A stretch of DNA of 64,000 nucleotides from Flavobacterium sp. Leaf82 (GCF_001422725.1 NZ_LMMA01000001.1:124001-188000), one strand, 5' to 3'. Positions 9,090 through 18,024 are shown, counted from the stretch's first letter. Program-made: numbers and translations. Notes: generated by a model not told the origin, from the letters alone.

Positions 9090-9920
9090 TTATGATCCCG
9101 GAAATACAAAAGCCAGAACGGCTCTTAAACCCCAGTCAGGTTTGCTTTCATGGGGTCCAACAATTGGTATCAAAGGCATTATAGCAAACTGAACCACCTG
9201 ATCTCCCAGTTTTGTAACAGCGCCTATATTAGGGCTAATAGTGACCAATGTTGTTTTGCCTTCCCAATTTTGAGTAATTTCTGAAGTTACGCCTAAACTT
9301 GCACCGCTTTTATAACTATGTGTCAGGAATATTTGTGTGTAAAACTGATTAAAATCAGCTCGATCTTCATTTCCTGCAACTGACCATATCTGGTTGGCTA
9401 TAAATCCTATAGAAAGTCCTTTGCCCTGATGCATTACTAATACACTGGGACCTACGCCAAATTTCTCTGTTCCTAAAAAATTATCTGTGGCGGTTGGAAT
9501 TAAAAAAGCAGGTCCAAATCCTAAAATAAGTCCTTTGGTTTTAGGAGCAAAAAAAGCAGTTACAGTTGCATCACTCAATCCAAATTGATGTGTGTTTTCT
9601 CCCGTGATATCTCTTTGGTCGACAACAGGAAGAATGTAACGAGTAATTAAATTTAGATTATCACTTAATTTAAACGGAATAACAGGCTGAATGTTAATGG
9701 TATATTTTGATCCGTTGAAAGGACCAACTCCATAAACCAGGTTATTTTGCAGTGGCACACTAATTAAACTTGCTACCGGATTTGCTAATTTATCTGCCAA
9801 TTCCTGAGCACTTGATCCTGCTTTGGCTGGTTCTTCCTGAGCAAAAATGACAAAACTTAAAAGAAAAAGAGTTACACTAAAAAATAATTTGATAGTATTG
9901 TATGGTATTATAGATTTCAT
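9090..9920 (-). CDS. predicted outer-membrane transporter-like beta-barrel protein
   Basis: A 276-residue protein with a signal peptide (ending VIFAQ, residue about 28). The body shows barrel-like strands: NLNLITRYILPVVDQRD, FGLSDATVTAFFAPKTKGLILGFGPAFLIPTATD, GPSVLVMHQGKGLSIGFIANQIWSVAG and a C-terminal WGLRAVLAFVFPGS. Proteins of this type are often annotated as transporter or, by misnomer, neuromedin U. It probably resides in the outer membrane. It lies between the HAD-like gene (99 bp upstream) and the DUF1254 gene (40 bp downstream). Substrate unknown. Confidence 0.65.
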   Translation of the reverse strand: MKSIIPYNTIKLFFSVTLFLLSFVIFAQEEPAKAGSSAQELADKLANPVASLISVPLQNNLVYGVGPFNGSKYTINIQPVIPFKLSDNLNLITRYILPVVDQRDITGENTHQFGLSDATVTAFFAPKTKGLILGFGPAFLIPTATDNFLGTEKFGVGPSVLVMHQGKGLSIGFIANQIWSVAGNEDRADFNQFYTQIFLTHSYKSGASLGVTSEITQNWEGKTTLVTISPNIGAVTKLGDQVVQFAIMPLIPIVGPHESKPDWGLRAVLAFVFPGS

Positions 9921-9989
9921 AATCGTATACTTTAAAATTTATTAATTAGTCTTAAAATCAAAACAAAACAACTTTCAACTAACAAAAAG

Positions 9990-10002
9990 TTGTTTCATTT
10001 TA
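9990..10002 (+). promoter_or_regulatory. 13-bp half-site matching the palindrome at 12971-12996
   Basis: The sequence TTGTTTCATTTTA here is identical to the left half of the perfect palindrome upstream of the sulfatase gene. It lies in the 99-bp gap in front of the gene at 9090-9920. A shared regulator-binding site is possible, but chance cannot be excluded in AT-rich DNA. Confidence 0.25.
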
Positions 10003-10019
10003 ATTCTAACTAAATCAAA

Positions 10020-11039
10020 TTATTTGTCCGGGAAAATCTTTTTCCAATCATCTTTTATACTCACTACATGATATTTGTATTTTGCAGCGGTGTTTAATGA
10101 TAAATTATCTTTTTCCTGATAATTGTACTCTCTGATAGAATCATTGTGGTTTACAATTAATTGAAATGAAGGATATTTGCTGCCCTGAGAATATCTAAGC
10201 ATAGCAAGATCTCCTGCTCCGCCTTCGTTCCCACACGCAAAAACCGGACGTTGCCCTATGTGAAGTTGTATCCCAACAGGTTTACCTTCTTTATCATTAA
10301 ATAGGTCGAGTGCAGGTTCTCTGAGAACAGTATTTTTAGCATCATCAAATTTATATTTGAAAGAAGTTCCCACAACCTGCTCTTTGGGAATTCCGTAAAA
10401 GTCAGCAGAAATTGCACGAACTAACTCAATTGTCCCACCGGTTACAATAAAAGTTTTAAATCCGTTTGCACGTAAATAATTCAATAACTCTAATTGTGGT
10501 TGATATCTGATTTGTTTTACAGGAACATTTTTGCCCGGATATTGAGCGCTTGCGAAAAATTCTTTTGCCGAAGTTTCAAACTCATCTTCGGTCATGCCTG
10601 TGTGAGTTGCAGCAACTAATTCGATAAGGGCTTTATCACCGCCTTTTTCAAAAAAGGCTTTGTCTTTTTCGACTACCGCCTTAAAAGGTTGTTTTTTTGC
10701 TAATTCAGGATTAGCTTCTACCATCTTTTTAACTCTGTAAAAAGCAAATAATTCCTGAACATATGGTTTTTCAGCCCAAAGTGTTCCGTCATTATCAAAA
10801 GTGGCAATTCTATTCTCTACAGGAATAAAATCAGGAGTTCCTTCTTTGGTTACCTTAGTAACATACGCAATAATGTCTTTTTTTAATGCTCCATCGTTCC
10901 AACTTGGCAGCGGATCTCCGCTTGTTGCAACTGTATTGGTGCTGTCTTTAGGATTTGTTGAGGTAGTTAGTGTATCCGTTTTTTTGCACGACACCAATAA
11001 TAATAACACTACGGGCAATATATATATTTTTCTATACAT
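10020..11039 (-). CDS. HAD-like phosphatase lipoprotein
   Basis: A 339-residue predicted lipoprotein (lipobox LLVSC, Cys 18). After a Ser/Thr-rich linker (residues 20-45) it has a haloacid-dehalogenase fold. Motif I is IATFDNDGTLW, with likely nucleophile Asp 82 and acid Asp 84. Motif II is in FKTFIVTGGT. A late motif with GNEGGAGDLAMLRYSQG fits the Asp-containing motif IV. This points to a phosphatase acting in the periplasm; the substrate is not evident. The arylsulfatase gene lies 67 bp upstream and the barrel-protein gene 99 bp downstream, so a joint role in handling phosphorylated or sulfated compounds is possible but unproven. Confidence 0.85.
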   Translation of the reverse strand: MYRKIYILPVVLLLLVSCKKTDTLTTSTNPKDSTNTVATSGDPLPSWNDGALKKDIIAYVTKVTKEGTPDFIPVENRIATFDNDGTLWAEKPYVQELFAFYRVKKMVEANPELAKKQPFKAVVEKDKAFFEKGGDKALIELVAATHTGMTEDEFETSAKEFFASAQYPGKNVPVKQIRYQPQLELLNYLRANGFKTFIVTGGTIELVRAISADFYGIPKEQVVGTSFKYKFDDAKNTVLREPALDLFNDKEGKPVGIQLHIGQRPVFACGNEGGAGDLAMLRYSQGSKYPSFQLIVNHNDSIREYNYQEKDNLSLNTAAKYKYHVVSIKDDWKKIFPDK

Positions 11040-11106
11040 GATATTGATTTTTAAGTAATAGAACTTGAATTATGGGGAACTCAAGTTCTATTTATTATTA
11101 TACTAT

Positions 11107-12753
11107 TTATTTTTTCTTGGCAGGAGCACTTTGTGCTTTCAGCTGGTCTTGAAATTTAATTCCGGCTAATGTCTCTTCCATAATGGTAGCAGGAGAGAAA
11201 CTTGGCGGAATAGATCTTGGAGGAAATTCTTTAAATGTTTGGGCGAATTCAGCTACTTCGGCAATATATTCATAGCCATAATAGACGTGATTCAAAATCC
11301 AATCCCAATAAGTGTTCGAGGTTATATCAGCTCTTTCATATGGATCCTGATACAAATTATACATTTTTTGCAAACGTAATTTGGTAAACGGTTCAGCCCA
11401 AAGTTCTAAAGTTCCAGGAGAACGTTGTTCTGCAAAAACGGATTTATAATCTCCTTTTCGCATCGCTACAAGTAAGCCATCATCATCAGAATAGAAAAAT
11501 TTGTCTCTGGCACTATTAGGGTTTTTTCCTTCTAAAAATGCGGACTGATCGTAACCATCTAAATGCACTTTATAGTTTATACCATTGGCTTTATAGCCAG
11601 TCAATAATTTTTTTACTAAATCTGGTTCTCCTGCAATTGTTGCCAAAGTTGGTATCCAATCGAGATGTGACATCATTTGATCGCTGGTTTGTCCCGGTTT
11701 AATATGTCCCGGCCAACGAACTACACAAGGAACACGGAAAGCACCTTCCCAGTTGGTATCTTTTTCAGAACGGAATGGTGTCATTGCTGCATCTGGCCAG
11801 CTGTTCATGTGAGGTCCATTATCAGATGAATATACTACAATAGTATTATTTGCAATTCCTAAATCGTCTAATGCTTTTAAAAGTTCTCCAACAGTCATAT
11901 CGTGTTCGATCATACCATCGATATATTCACTATCGCCATGTGTATATTTACCTCTGTGCTCTTTTCTTACGTGTGTACGCAAGTGCATACGAGTAGCATT
12001 GTACCAAACAAAGAAAGGTTTACCTGCAGAATTTTGTCTTTTGATATAATCAATTGCTGCAGATGATGTTTCGTCATCTATAGTCTCCATTCTTTTTTTA
12101 GTAAGTGGTCCTGTATCTTCTATTCTTTGTTTTCCTATTTTACCAAAACGGGGATCTACAGTTGCATCGTCTGAACTTGTAGCAGTACATTTAAGCACTC
12201 CTCTGGGACCAAATTTATTGAAGAAAGCGGGATCTTTTGGGTAATCTGGTAATTCTGGCTCCTCTGAAGCATTTAAATGATATAAACTTCCAAAATATTC
12301 ATCAAATCCATTTACAGTAGGTAAATTTTCATTTCGATCTCCAACGTGGTTTTTACCAAATTGCCCGGTTGCATAACCCAGGTTTTTCATAATCCCACCA
12401 ATAGAAGGATCTAACTGATTCATACCCATTGGGGCGCCGGGAAACCCTACTTTAGTCAACCCTGTACGAATGCCTTGCTGACCTGTTAACAGCGCTGCAC
12501 GTCCCGCAGTACAACTTTGCTCTCCATAATAATGCAAAAACTTTATTCCTTCAGTAGCAATACGATCAATGTTAGGAGTTTGATAGCCCATTAAACCATT
12601 GCTGTAAGTACTAATATTGCTTATACCAATATCATCACCCCAAATTATTAAAATATTGGGCTTTTTATCCTGTGCCTGTATTATCGAAAAATAGGCTAAT
12701 GCAAATAGCATTATCGATTTTTTGAATCCATTTTGAAGTTTTTTTTGTTTCAT
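11107..12753 (-). CDS. arylsulfatase (type I sulfatase)
   Basis: A 548-residue protein with a signal peptide (residues 12-28, ending IIQAQ). Sulfatase landmarks are clear: the metal-binding Asp pair in ILIIWGDDIG (residues 40-41), the active-site segment SCTAGRAALLTG with Cys 81, which would be oxidised to formylglycine, and the later VVYSSDNGPHMNSWPDA and VPCVVRWPGHIKPGQ. The usual CxPxR is here C-T-A-G-R, a variant seen in some sulfatases. Maturation would need a formylglycine-generating enzyme or anSME, and none is present in the window. It hydrolyses sulfate esters in the periplasm; the natural substrate is unknown. It is the first gene of the minus-strand block, with its own promoter-like site upstream. 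Confidence 0.9.
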   Translation of the reverse strand: MKQKKLQNGFKKSIMLFALAYFSIIQAQDKKPNILIIWGDDIGISNISTYSNGLMGYQTPNIDRIATEGIKFLHYYGEQSCTAGRAALLTGQQGIRTGLTKVGFPGAPMGMNQLDPSIGGIMKNLGYATGQFGKNHVGDRNENLPTVNGFDEYFGSLYHLNASEEPELPDYPKDPAFFNKFGPRGVLKCTATSSDDATVDPRFGKIGKQRIEDTGPLTKKRMETIDDETSSAAIDYIKRQNSAGKPFFVWYNATRMHLRTHVRKEHRGKYTHGDSEYIDGMIEHDMTVGELLKALDDLGIANNTIVVYSSDNGPHMNSWPDAAMTPFRSEKDTNWEGAFRVPCVVRWPGHIKPGQTSDQMMSHLDWIPTLATIAGEPDLVKKLLTGYKANGINYKVHLDGYDQSAFLEGKNPNSARDKFFYSDDDGLLVAMRKGDYKSVFAEQRSPGTLELWAEPFTKLRLQKMYNLYQDPYERADITSNTYWDWILNHVYYGYEYIAEVAEFAQTFKEFPPRSIPPSFSPATIMEETLAGIKFQDQLKAQSAPAKKK

Positions 12754-12794
12754 GGTGCTAAGTTTTATTAATAATTTTTTTATATAATTAATAT

Positions 12795-12802
12795 CAAATA
12801 TA
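12795..12802 (-). promoter_or_regulatory. promoter -7 box (TATATTTG) of the sulfatase gene
   Basis: Read on the minus strand, TATATTTG matches the Bacteroidota -7 consensus TAnnTTTG and lies about 42 bp upstream of the sulfatase ATG. No clear TTTG -33 element is seen, so support is moderate. Confidence 0.4.
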
Positions 12803-12970
12803 GGAAAAATATTACTTGATGTAATTTGTAGAGGAATGTTAAATATTGATTGTTTCAGTTTTTGAAATTCTAATTAGAGGTAATTTGAAACAAGAATTTT
12901 CTTAACTTTTATTTAACTGACTCAAATTAGCTAATAAAAAAACGAACAACAGCATTTATAAGGTCTGAGA

Positions 12971-12996
12971 TTGTTTCATTTTATAAAATGAAACAA
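12971..12996. repeat. 26-bp perfect palindrome, candidate operator
   Basis: TTGTTTCATTTTA is followed directly by its exact reverse complement, with no spacer. It lies about 220 bp upstream of the sulfatase ATG. Perfect symmetry without a loop suits a dimeric protein-binding site better than a terminator, and there is no T-tract. The same half-site occurs at 9990-10002. The rest of the gap 12754-13378 shows only AT-rich sequence apart from the promoter box and the pyk terminator. Confidence 0.45.
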
Positions 12997-13325
12997 TAAA
13001 AATGTTTTATTTTGCTCCATGAGGTTGCATTTTACAATATGCACCACGCAAAAAGCATTTAATTAGGGAGTTAGAATTTATTTTATATTCTAAAAAAGAG
13101 GAAACGTAAGAATAACACTTTAAATTTGTTCTAAATTTTTAATGAAATTTCAAAAAAAGTGAGGTCATTTTTTTACAAATGATAAATTTTTGAATTTGTA
13201 AATGATGATTTTAGAATAATATTTAAAGAATTATCTTAATTATGGAACGATATAATAGATTTTAAAAATATATTTTAAGGCTTATTATTCCAGATTTTTA
13301 TTTAAAAAGAGTAAAAGTATAAACC

Positions 13326-13358
13326 AAAAAAAGCCATTCGACGCATCGAATGGCTTTT
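13326..13358 (-). terminator. intrinsic terminator of the acpP-pyk gene group
   Basis: AAAAGCCATTCGA, loop CGCA, then TCGAATGGCTTTT: a perfect stem with A and T flanks that works in either direction. It lies 20 bp beyond the pyk stop codon. Confidence 0.85.
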
Positions 13359-13378
13359 GTAATAATATTGAAATGAAA

Positions 13379-14809
13379 CTATTCTATTTCAGAAACTCTC
13401 ATGGTATTTACCATTCCTTTATCTTTAATTGGCATAGCTGCAAGATTGATTAAATAATCTCCTTTTACGGCATAACCTTTTTGAACTGCGATTTCGTTAA
13501 CATCAGTTACAGTATCGTCTGTACTTTCGTCTTTATCGTAGAAATATGATTTTACTCCCCATAATAAATTCAATTGTGTCAAAATTCTTCTGTTTGAAGT
13601 AAATACCAAAATATGTGCAGATGGTCTCCAAGCCGAAATTTGGAAAGCTGTATATCCGCTATTTGTTAAAGTACAAATTGCTTTAGCTTTGATTTCGTTA
13701 GCTAATAAAGCTGCCTGGTGACAAACAGTTTTAGTAACAAAACGTTTTGTTTTAATTTGTGGTGTATTTTGTGGAACCTGAATTAGCGGTGAATCCTCAA
13801 CAGCCTCACAAATTTGAGTCATTTTTTGAATAACTTGTACCGGATAATTTCCTGTAGCAGTTTCTCCAGATAACATTACAGCATCAGCTCCATCCATTAC
13901 AGAGTTTGCAACGTCATTTACTTCAGCTCTTGTTGGTGTTAAACTTGTAATCATTGTCTCCATCATTTGAGTTGCAACGATAACAGGAATTCTGGCGATT
14001 TTAGCTCTGCGAATCAAATCTTTTTGAACTAATGGCACTTCGTGAGCAGGAAGTTCAACTCCTAAATCTCCACGTGCAACCATTAAAGCGTCACAATATG
14101 CTATAATTTTATCCATGTTCTCAAGAGCTTCCGGCATTTCAATTTTAGCAACAATTGGAATTTTATATTCAGAATGTTTAGCGATCAATTCTTGTAAATC
14201 TTGTAAATCGCGAGGTGTTTTTACAAACGAAAGTGCGATCCAGTCTACTTTTTGCTCAATAGCAAAAATAGCATCTGCAATATCTTTTTCAGTCAAAGCC
14301 GGTAAAGAAATCTTAGTGTTTGGAAGATTAACTCCTTTTTTAGATTTTAATTCTCCACCCTGAATTACTTTAGCAACAACTTCTGTTTTTTTATCAGTAG
14401 AAATAATTTCAAAAATCAATTTACCATCATCAAGCAAAATACGCTCTCCCGGATTAACATCATTTGGAAAATTTTGGTATTTCATGAACACTTTTTGAGC
14501 AGTTCCTAAAATATCTTCTGCAGTTGTAAAAGTGATTAAATCACCATCATGAACAACAGTTCCTTCTTCCATTACTCCAACTCTAAGTTTTGGACCTTGC
14601 AAATCTCCAAGGATTGCAGTAGTGTAACCAAACTCTTCGTTTAGACCTCTAATAATATTAATCTTCTCTTTTACTCCTTCGTAATCAGCGTGCGAAAAAT
14701 TAACTCTAAAAACATTTACCCCTGCATCGATCATATCTTTAATGATCTCTCTTGTACCACATGCAGGACCAAGTGTAGCTACAATTTTGGTTTTTTTGTT
14801 TGTTAACAT
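13379..14809 (-). CDS. pyk: pyruvate kinase
   Basis: A 476-residue enzyme that converts phosphoenolpyruvate and ADP to pyruvate and ATP in glycolysis. Visible landmarks: the N-terminal TKIVATLGPACG and NVFRVNFSHAD (potassium and substrate site), GDLQGPKLRVG at the B-domain entry, IVAKIEMPEALENMDKI with the catalytic Lys/Glu, MVARGDLGVELP, and VIVATQMMETMI. The C-terminal domain (about residues 360-476) is full length for the family. The start is the ATG at 14809, 5 bp after the IPExxxVDY gene, and the two are surely co-transcribed. This pairing is usual in Flavobacteria. Confidence 0.97.
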   Translation of the reverse strand: MLTNKKTKIVATLGPACGTREIIKDMIDAGVNVFRVNFSHADYEGVKEKINIIRGLNEEFGYTTAILGDLQGPKLRVGVMEEGTVVHDGDLITFTTAEDILGTAQKVFMKYQNFPNDVNPGERILLDDGKLIFEIISTDKKTEVVAKVIQGGELKSKKGVNLPNTKISLPALTEKDIADAIFAIEQKVDWIALSFVKTPRDLQDLQELIAKHSEYKIPIVAKIEMPEALENMDKIIAYCDALMVARGDLGVELPAHEVPLVQKDLIRRAKIARIPVIVATQMMETMITSLTPTRAEVNDVANSVMDGADAVMLSGETATGNYPVQVIQKMTQICEAVEDSPLIQVPQNTPQIKTKRFVTKTVCHQAALLANEIKAKAICTLTNSGYTAFQISAWRPSAHILVFTSNRRILTQLNLLWGVKSYFYDKDESTDDTVTDVNEIAVQKGYAVKGDYLINLAAMPIKDKGMVNTMRVSEIE

Positions 14810-14814
14810 TTTTT

Positions 14815-15303
14815 TTAAAAAATTAGATTGTTTTTTGATTTTATTTTATCTGTATCTACAGCATAAATAGCTGCGATACTCTCTATGGTATTTAATTGTT
14901 GTTGAATTTCTGAAAAGTCAAGCGTCTCTTCGCTATTTTCTATTTTCAGGAAAAAATCTACTTTTTTGAATTCAGGAAGTAAATGAATTGTTGTTGAAAC
15001 CTCACTTGTTTCATTGGAAAACAAATCTTGAGAATCATTTTTACTCACTGAAATGATCTCATTTTTATTCTGAATTAAATTCCATGAAACTGTTTTTTCA
15101 GCATCATAATAATAGAATCTCGAAAAATTTGCCTCGCCTTCTTTAGTTTGAGCATGGATCTCGTTTTTGCTCTTACTTAAGTTAATCGGAAGGGTTTTAT
15201 TGATAAAATAGGCCAATCTATAATCTTCTAATGAAGTGTGGATTGCCATTAAATAATAATCAATTTCGTCAAATTCGTCTAAATCCAATCTATGAATAGC
15301 CAT
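14815..15303 (-). CDS. IPExxxVDY family protein
   Basis: A 162-residue protein starting MAIHRLDLDEFDEIDYYLMAIHTSLEDYRLAYFINKTL. It matches the small Flavobacteria family named IPExxxVDY, whose role is unknown. The ATG at 15303 is preferred; an in-frame TTG at 15318 would add only five residues (the first read as Met) and is not family-like. It lies between rnc and pyk, an order conserved in this group as I recall. No signal peptide or membrane segment is visible. Confidence 0.8.
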   Translation of the reverse strand: MAIHRLDLDEFDEIDYYLMAIHTSLEDYRLAYFINKTLPINLSKSKNEIHAQTKEGEANFSRFYYYDAEKTVSWNLIQNKNEIISVSKNDSQDLFSNETSEVSTTIHLLPEFKKVDFFLKIENSEETLDFSEIQQQLNTIESIAAIYAVDTDKIKSKNNLIF

Positions 15304-15428
15304 GTCATGAAAAATCAAGGTGTAAATATACTATTTCTAACGGAGCTTAAATAGTTAAGATGTGGTTGTTTTTATTAATTTATAAACGAAAACGTTATAG
15401 CTTTAAGATAGTTACAGCAAACTTGTAG

Positions 15429-16169
15429 CTATTTCTTGTCTATTTTTTCCTGAAATGCAAAATAAGCTCTTTGTGAAGCTTTCTCTTCTGCCTTCTTTTT
15501 TGAAGTTGCTCGCGCTCTTGCGATTACTTTATCGTCTATACTTAATTTTACGCCAAATAAGCGCTGACCATCAATACCGTTATCTTCAAAAATGTCGTAA
15601 TGAAAGACTCTCTTTTCTTTCTGACACCATTCGATAACCAAACTTTTATAACTAATTACTTTACCCTCAAGTCGTGCAATATCGACATAAGGAGCAACAA
15701 CTCTTTTTTGAATAAATTTTTCGCAGAACGAATATCCTTTATCCAGATAAATAGCACCTATAAGTGATTCGAAAATATTACCATGAATATTTTCTCCAAA
15801 GTGCTGAATAGGCACTTTGCTTTCTACAAAACGAACCAGGTTTAAATCTTTCCCTAATTCATTTAAATGTTCGCGACTCACAATTTTTGATCGCATTTTC
15901 GTCAAATAACCTTCGTCGCCATTTGGTGCTTTGTTAAATAAATGGGCTGCAATTACAGCACTTAACATGGCATCTCCTAAAAATTCAAGTCTTTCATAAT
16001 TTATTGGATGTCCTGATTCGTCTAATTTATTCGAAGATCTGTGCGTAAAAGCTTTCTTATAAAAATCGATTGAGGCAGGCTGAAAGCCAAGTATTTTCTG
16101 AATAGTGTCAAAAAAAATCCCGTCTTCTAGAGAACGGGATTTAGAAAATATTTTTTTGATAATATTCAT
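15429..16169 (-). CDS. rnc: ribonuclease III
   Basis: A 246-residue double-strand-specific endoribonuclease that processes rRNA precursors and structured transcripts. The catalytic domain carries the signature NYERLEFLGDAMLSAVIA (Glu 62 and Asp 66 region) and a second acidic site in HGNIFESLIGAIYLDKG. The C-terminal third is a double-stranded-RNA-binding domain, from GKVISYKSLVIEWCQ to KKKAEEKASQRAYFAF. Start is the ATG at 16169, 9 bp after fabF. The group fabF-rnc is typical of Bacteroidota. Length is normal. Confidence 0.96.
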   Translation of the reverse strand: MNIIKKIFSKSRSLEDGIFFDTIQKILGFQPASIDFYKKAFTHRSSNKLDESGHPINYERLEFLGDAMLSAVIAAHLFNKAPNGDEGYLTKMRSKIVSREHLNELGKDLNLVRFVESKVPIQHFGENIHGNIFESLIGAIYLDKGYSFCEKFIQKRVVAPYVDIARLEGKVISYKSLVIEWCQKEKRVFHYDIFEDNGIDGQRLFGVKLSIDDKVIARARATSKKKAEEKASQRAYFAFQEKIDKK

Positions 16170-16178
16170 ATACAGAAA

Positions 16179-17432
16179 TTAGTCAACTAATTTTTTAAAC
16201 AATACACATGCATTGTGTCCACCAAAACCAAAAGTGTTACTCATAGCAACATTTACTTCTCTTTTTTGAGGTTTGTTTAAGGTAAGGTTCAATGATGGAT
16301 CAATGTTTTCATCAACCACAGTATGGTTGATAGTTGGAGGAACAATACCATGTTGCATTGCTAAAATTGAAGCAATTGCTTCGATAGCTCCTGCAGCACC
16401 AAGTAAGTGTCCGGTCATTGATTTCGTAGAGTTTATATTGATTGTTTTTGCATGTTCGCCAAAAACAGCACTAATTGCTTTCAATTCGGCAACATCTCCT
16501 AGAGGAGTAGAAGTTCCGTGAGTATTGATATGATCAACATCTTCAGGAGTCATTCCGGCATCTCTTAATGTATTTTTCATTACCGCAATAACGCCAATTC
16601 CTTCCGGATGTGGTGCTGTTAAGTGGTAAGCATCAGATGACATTCCGCCTCCGCCAACTTCGCAATAAATTTTTGCTCCTCTGGCTTTAGCATGTTCGTA
16701 TTCTTCAAGAACTAAAGCTCCTGCTCCTTCACCTAATACAAAACCATCTCTGGTTGCATCAAAAGGTCTTGAAGCTGTTTCAGGACTTTCGTTTCTTGTA
16801 GATAAAGCGTGCATAGAATTAAAACCTCCCATACCTGCAATAGTAATCGCAGCCTCTGAACCACCTGATACAATAACATCACACATTCCTAAACGAATGT
16901 AGTTAAAAGCATCGATTAATGCATTTGCAGAAGATGCACATGCAGAAACAGTAGTATAATTAGGACCCATATAGCCATTACGCATCGAAATGTGTGCAGG
17001 GGCAATATCAGCAATCATTTTAGGTATAAAAAACGGATTGAATTTTGGTGTTCCGTCTCCTTTAGCATAATAAATAACTTCCTCCTGAAAAGTTTCTAAT
17101 CCTCCAATTCCTGCTCCCCAGATAACACCAACTCTTGTTTTGTCGATATTACCATCAGTAAGTCCGGCATCTTTAATAGCTTCGTCACTTGCAGCAACAG
17201 CGTATTGAGCGAATTTATCTAATCTTCGAGATTCCTTGCGATCCATGTAATCTTCAATGTTGAAGTTTTTTACTTCACAGGCAAATTTCGTTTTATGCTT
17301 CTCTGTATCATAATACGTGATAGGAGCGGCTCCGCTAACTCCATTCACAAGTGCCTCCCAGTAATCCTGGATATTATTCCCTATTGGAGTAAGAGCACCT
17401 AATCCTGTTACAACAACTCGCTTTAACGTCAT
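16179..17432 (-). CDS. fabF: beta-ketoacyl-ACP synthase II
   Basis: A 417-residue condensing enzyme of type II fatty-acid synthesis that adds malonyl-ACP to an acyl chain. The active site is visible: Cys 165 in VSACASSANAL, the first His in INTHGTSTPLGD, and the second in STKSMTGHLLGAAG. The C-terminal NTFGFGGHNACVLFKK is typical. Its substrate carrier gene, acpP, lies 180 bp upstream with an attenuator-like hairpin between them, and rnc follows 9 bp downstream. Confidence 0.97.
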   Translation of the reverse strand: MTLKRVVVTGLGALTPIGNNIQDYWEALVNGVSGAAPITYYDTEKHKTKFACEVKNFNIEDYMDRKESRRLDKFAQYAVAASDEAIKDAGLTDGNIDKTRVGVIWGAGIGGLETFQEEVIYYAKGDGTPKFNPFFIPKMIADIAPAHISMRNGYMGPNYTTVSACASSANALIDAFNYIRLGMCDVIVSGGSEAAITIAGMGGFNSMHALSTRNESPETASRPFDATRDGFVLGEGAGALVLEEYEHAKARGAKIYCEVGGGGMSSDAYHLTAPHPEGIGVIAVMKNTLRDAGMTPEDVDHINTHGTSTPLGDVAELKAISAVFGEHAKTININSTKSMTGHLLGAAGAIEAIASILAMQHGIVPPTINHTVVDENIDPSLNLTLNKPQKREVNVAMSNTFGFGGHNACVLFKKLVD

Positions 17433-17560
17433 AAATATGTGTTTTGTACTTTAAACAAATAAAACCCACGCTTTCTTAACTGTATTGTTTACTTAAGAGC
17501 CATGGGCATTACAATATAAATATATCTTTTTGATTGAAAACCAATCGAAATTTAAATTTT

Positions 17561-17604
17561 AAAAAAATAATAACACCCGACTTATAGAATATAAAAATCG
17601 GGTG
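17561..17604 (-). terminator. terminator or attenuator between acpP and fabF
   Basis: On the minus strand, CACCCGA and TCGGGTG form a 7-bp GC-rich stem followed by a T-rich run (TTATTATTTTTTT). It sits just after the acpP stop. Partial termination here would give much more acpP than fabF transcript, which fits the higher demand for acyl carrier protein; that is inference. Confidence 0.6.
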
Positions 17605-17612
17605 CAGTATTA

Positions 17613-17849
17613 TTATTTTTTAGCTTCCTCGATATAAGAAATAGCTTGACCAACAGTAGCAATGTTTTCTGCTTGATCGTCTGGAATTTGAATATCAAAT
17701 TCTTTTTCGAATTCCATAATAAGCTCAACAGTGTCTAATGAGTCAGCTCCCAAATCATTAGTGAAGCTTGCTTCTGTTACAACTTCGTTTTCGTCAACAC
17801 CTAATTTGTCTACGATAATCGCTTTTACTCTTGATGCAATGTCTGACAT
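17613..17849 (-). CDS. acpP: acyl carrier protein
   Basis: A 78-residue acidic protein that carries growing acyl chains on a 4-phosphopantetheine arm. The attachment site is Ser 37 in [15 protein letters not shown]. The flanking helices and length are typical ([20 protein letters not shown] at the start, [22 protein letters not shown] at the end). It is the first gene of the acpP-fabF group and has a good -7 promoter box 31 bp upstream. Confidence 0.97.
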   Translation of the reverse strand: MSDIASRVKAIIVDKLGVDENEVVTEASFTNDLGADSLDTVELIMEFEKEFDIQIPDDQAENIATVGQAISYIEEAKK

Positions 17850-17879
17850 AATCTTTAATTTTAGAATTTAATTTGTTGG

Positions 17880-17887
17880 CAAAAATA
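17880..17887 (-). promoter_or_regulatory. promoter -7 box (TATTTTTG) of acpP
   Basis: On the minus strand TATTTTTG fits the consensus TAnnTTTG and lies 31 bp upstream of the acpP ATG. The -33 region is T-rich but lacks a clear TTTG. Confidence 0.5.
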
Positions 17888-18024
17888 AAAAACTTTATTT
17901 TAAAACCACGATTTAGTTTATAAATGTAACACTAATTTATAAAATTAATTTCAAGAAAGCCTTTTTAATACTATTTATTTTCGATTTTTATTCCGTTTTT
18001 TGCATTCTCAAATTACATTCAATT

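Noticed and set aside
12754..13325. Riboswitch or small RNA upstream of the sulfatase
   Set aside because: No conserved stems with a fitting expression platform; only the palindrome and a -7 box are convincing.
15304..15318. Longer start (TTG) for the IPExxxVDY gene
   Set aside because: The ATG at 15303 gives the family-typical MAIHRL start; the same reasoning removed TTG extensions at 19696, 21636, 29055, 40775, 45100 and 54702.
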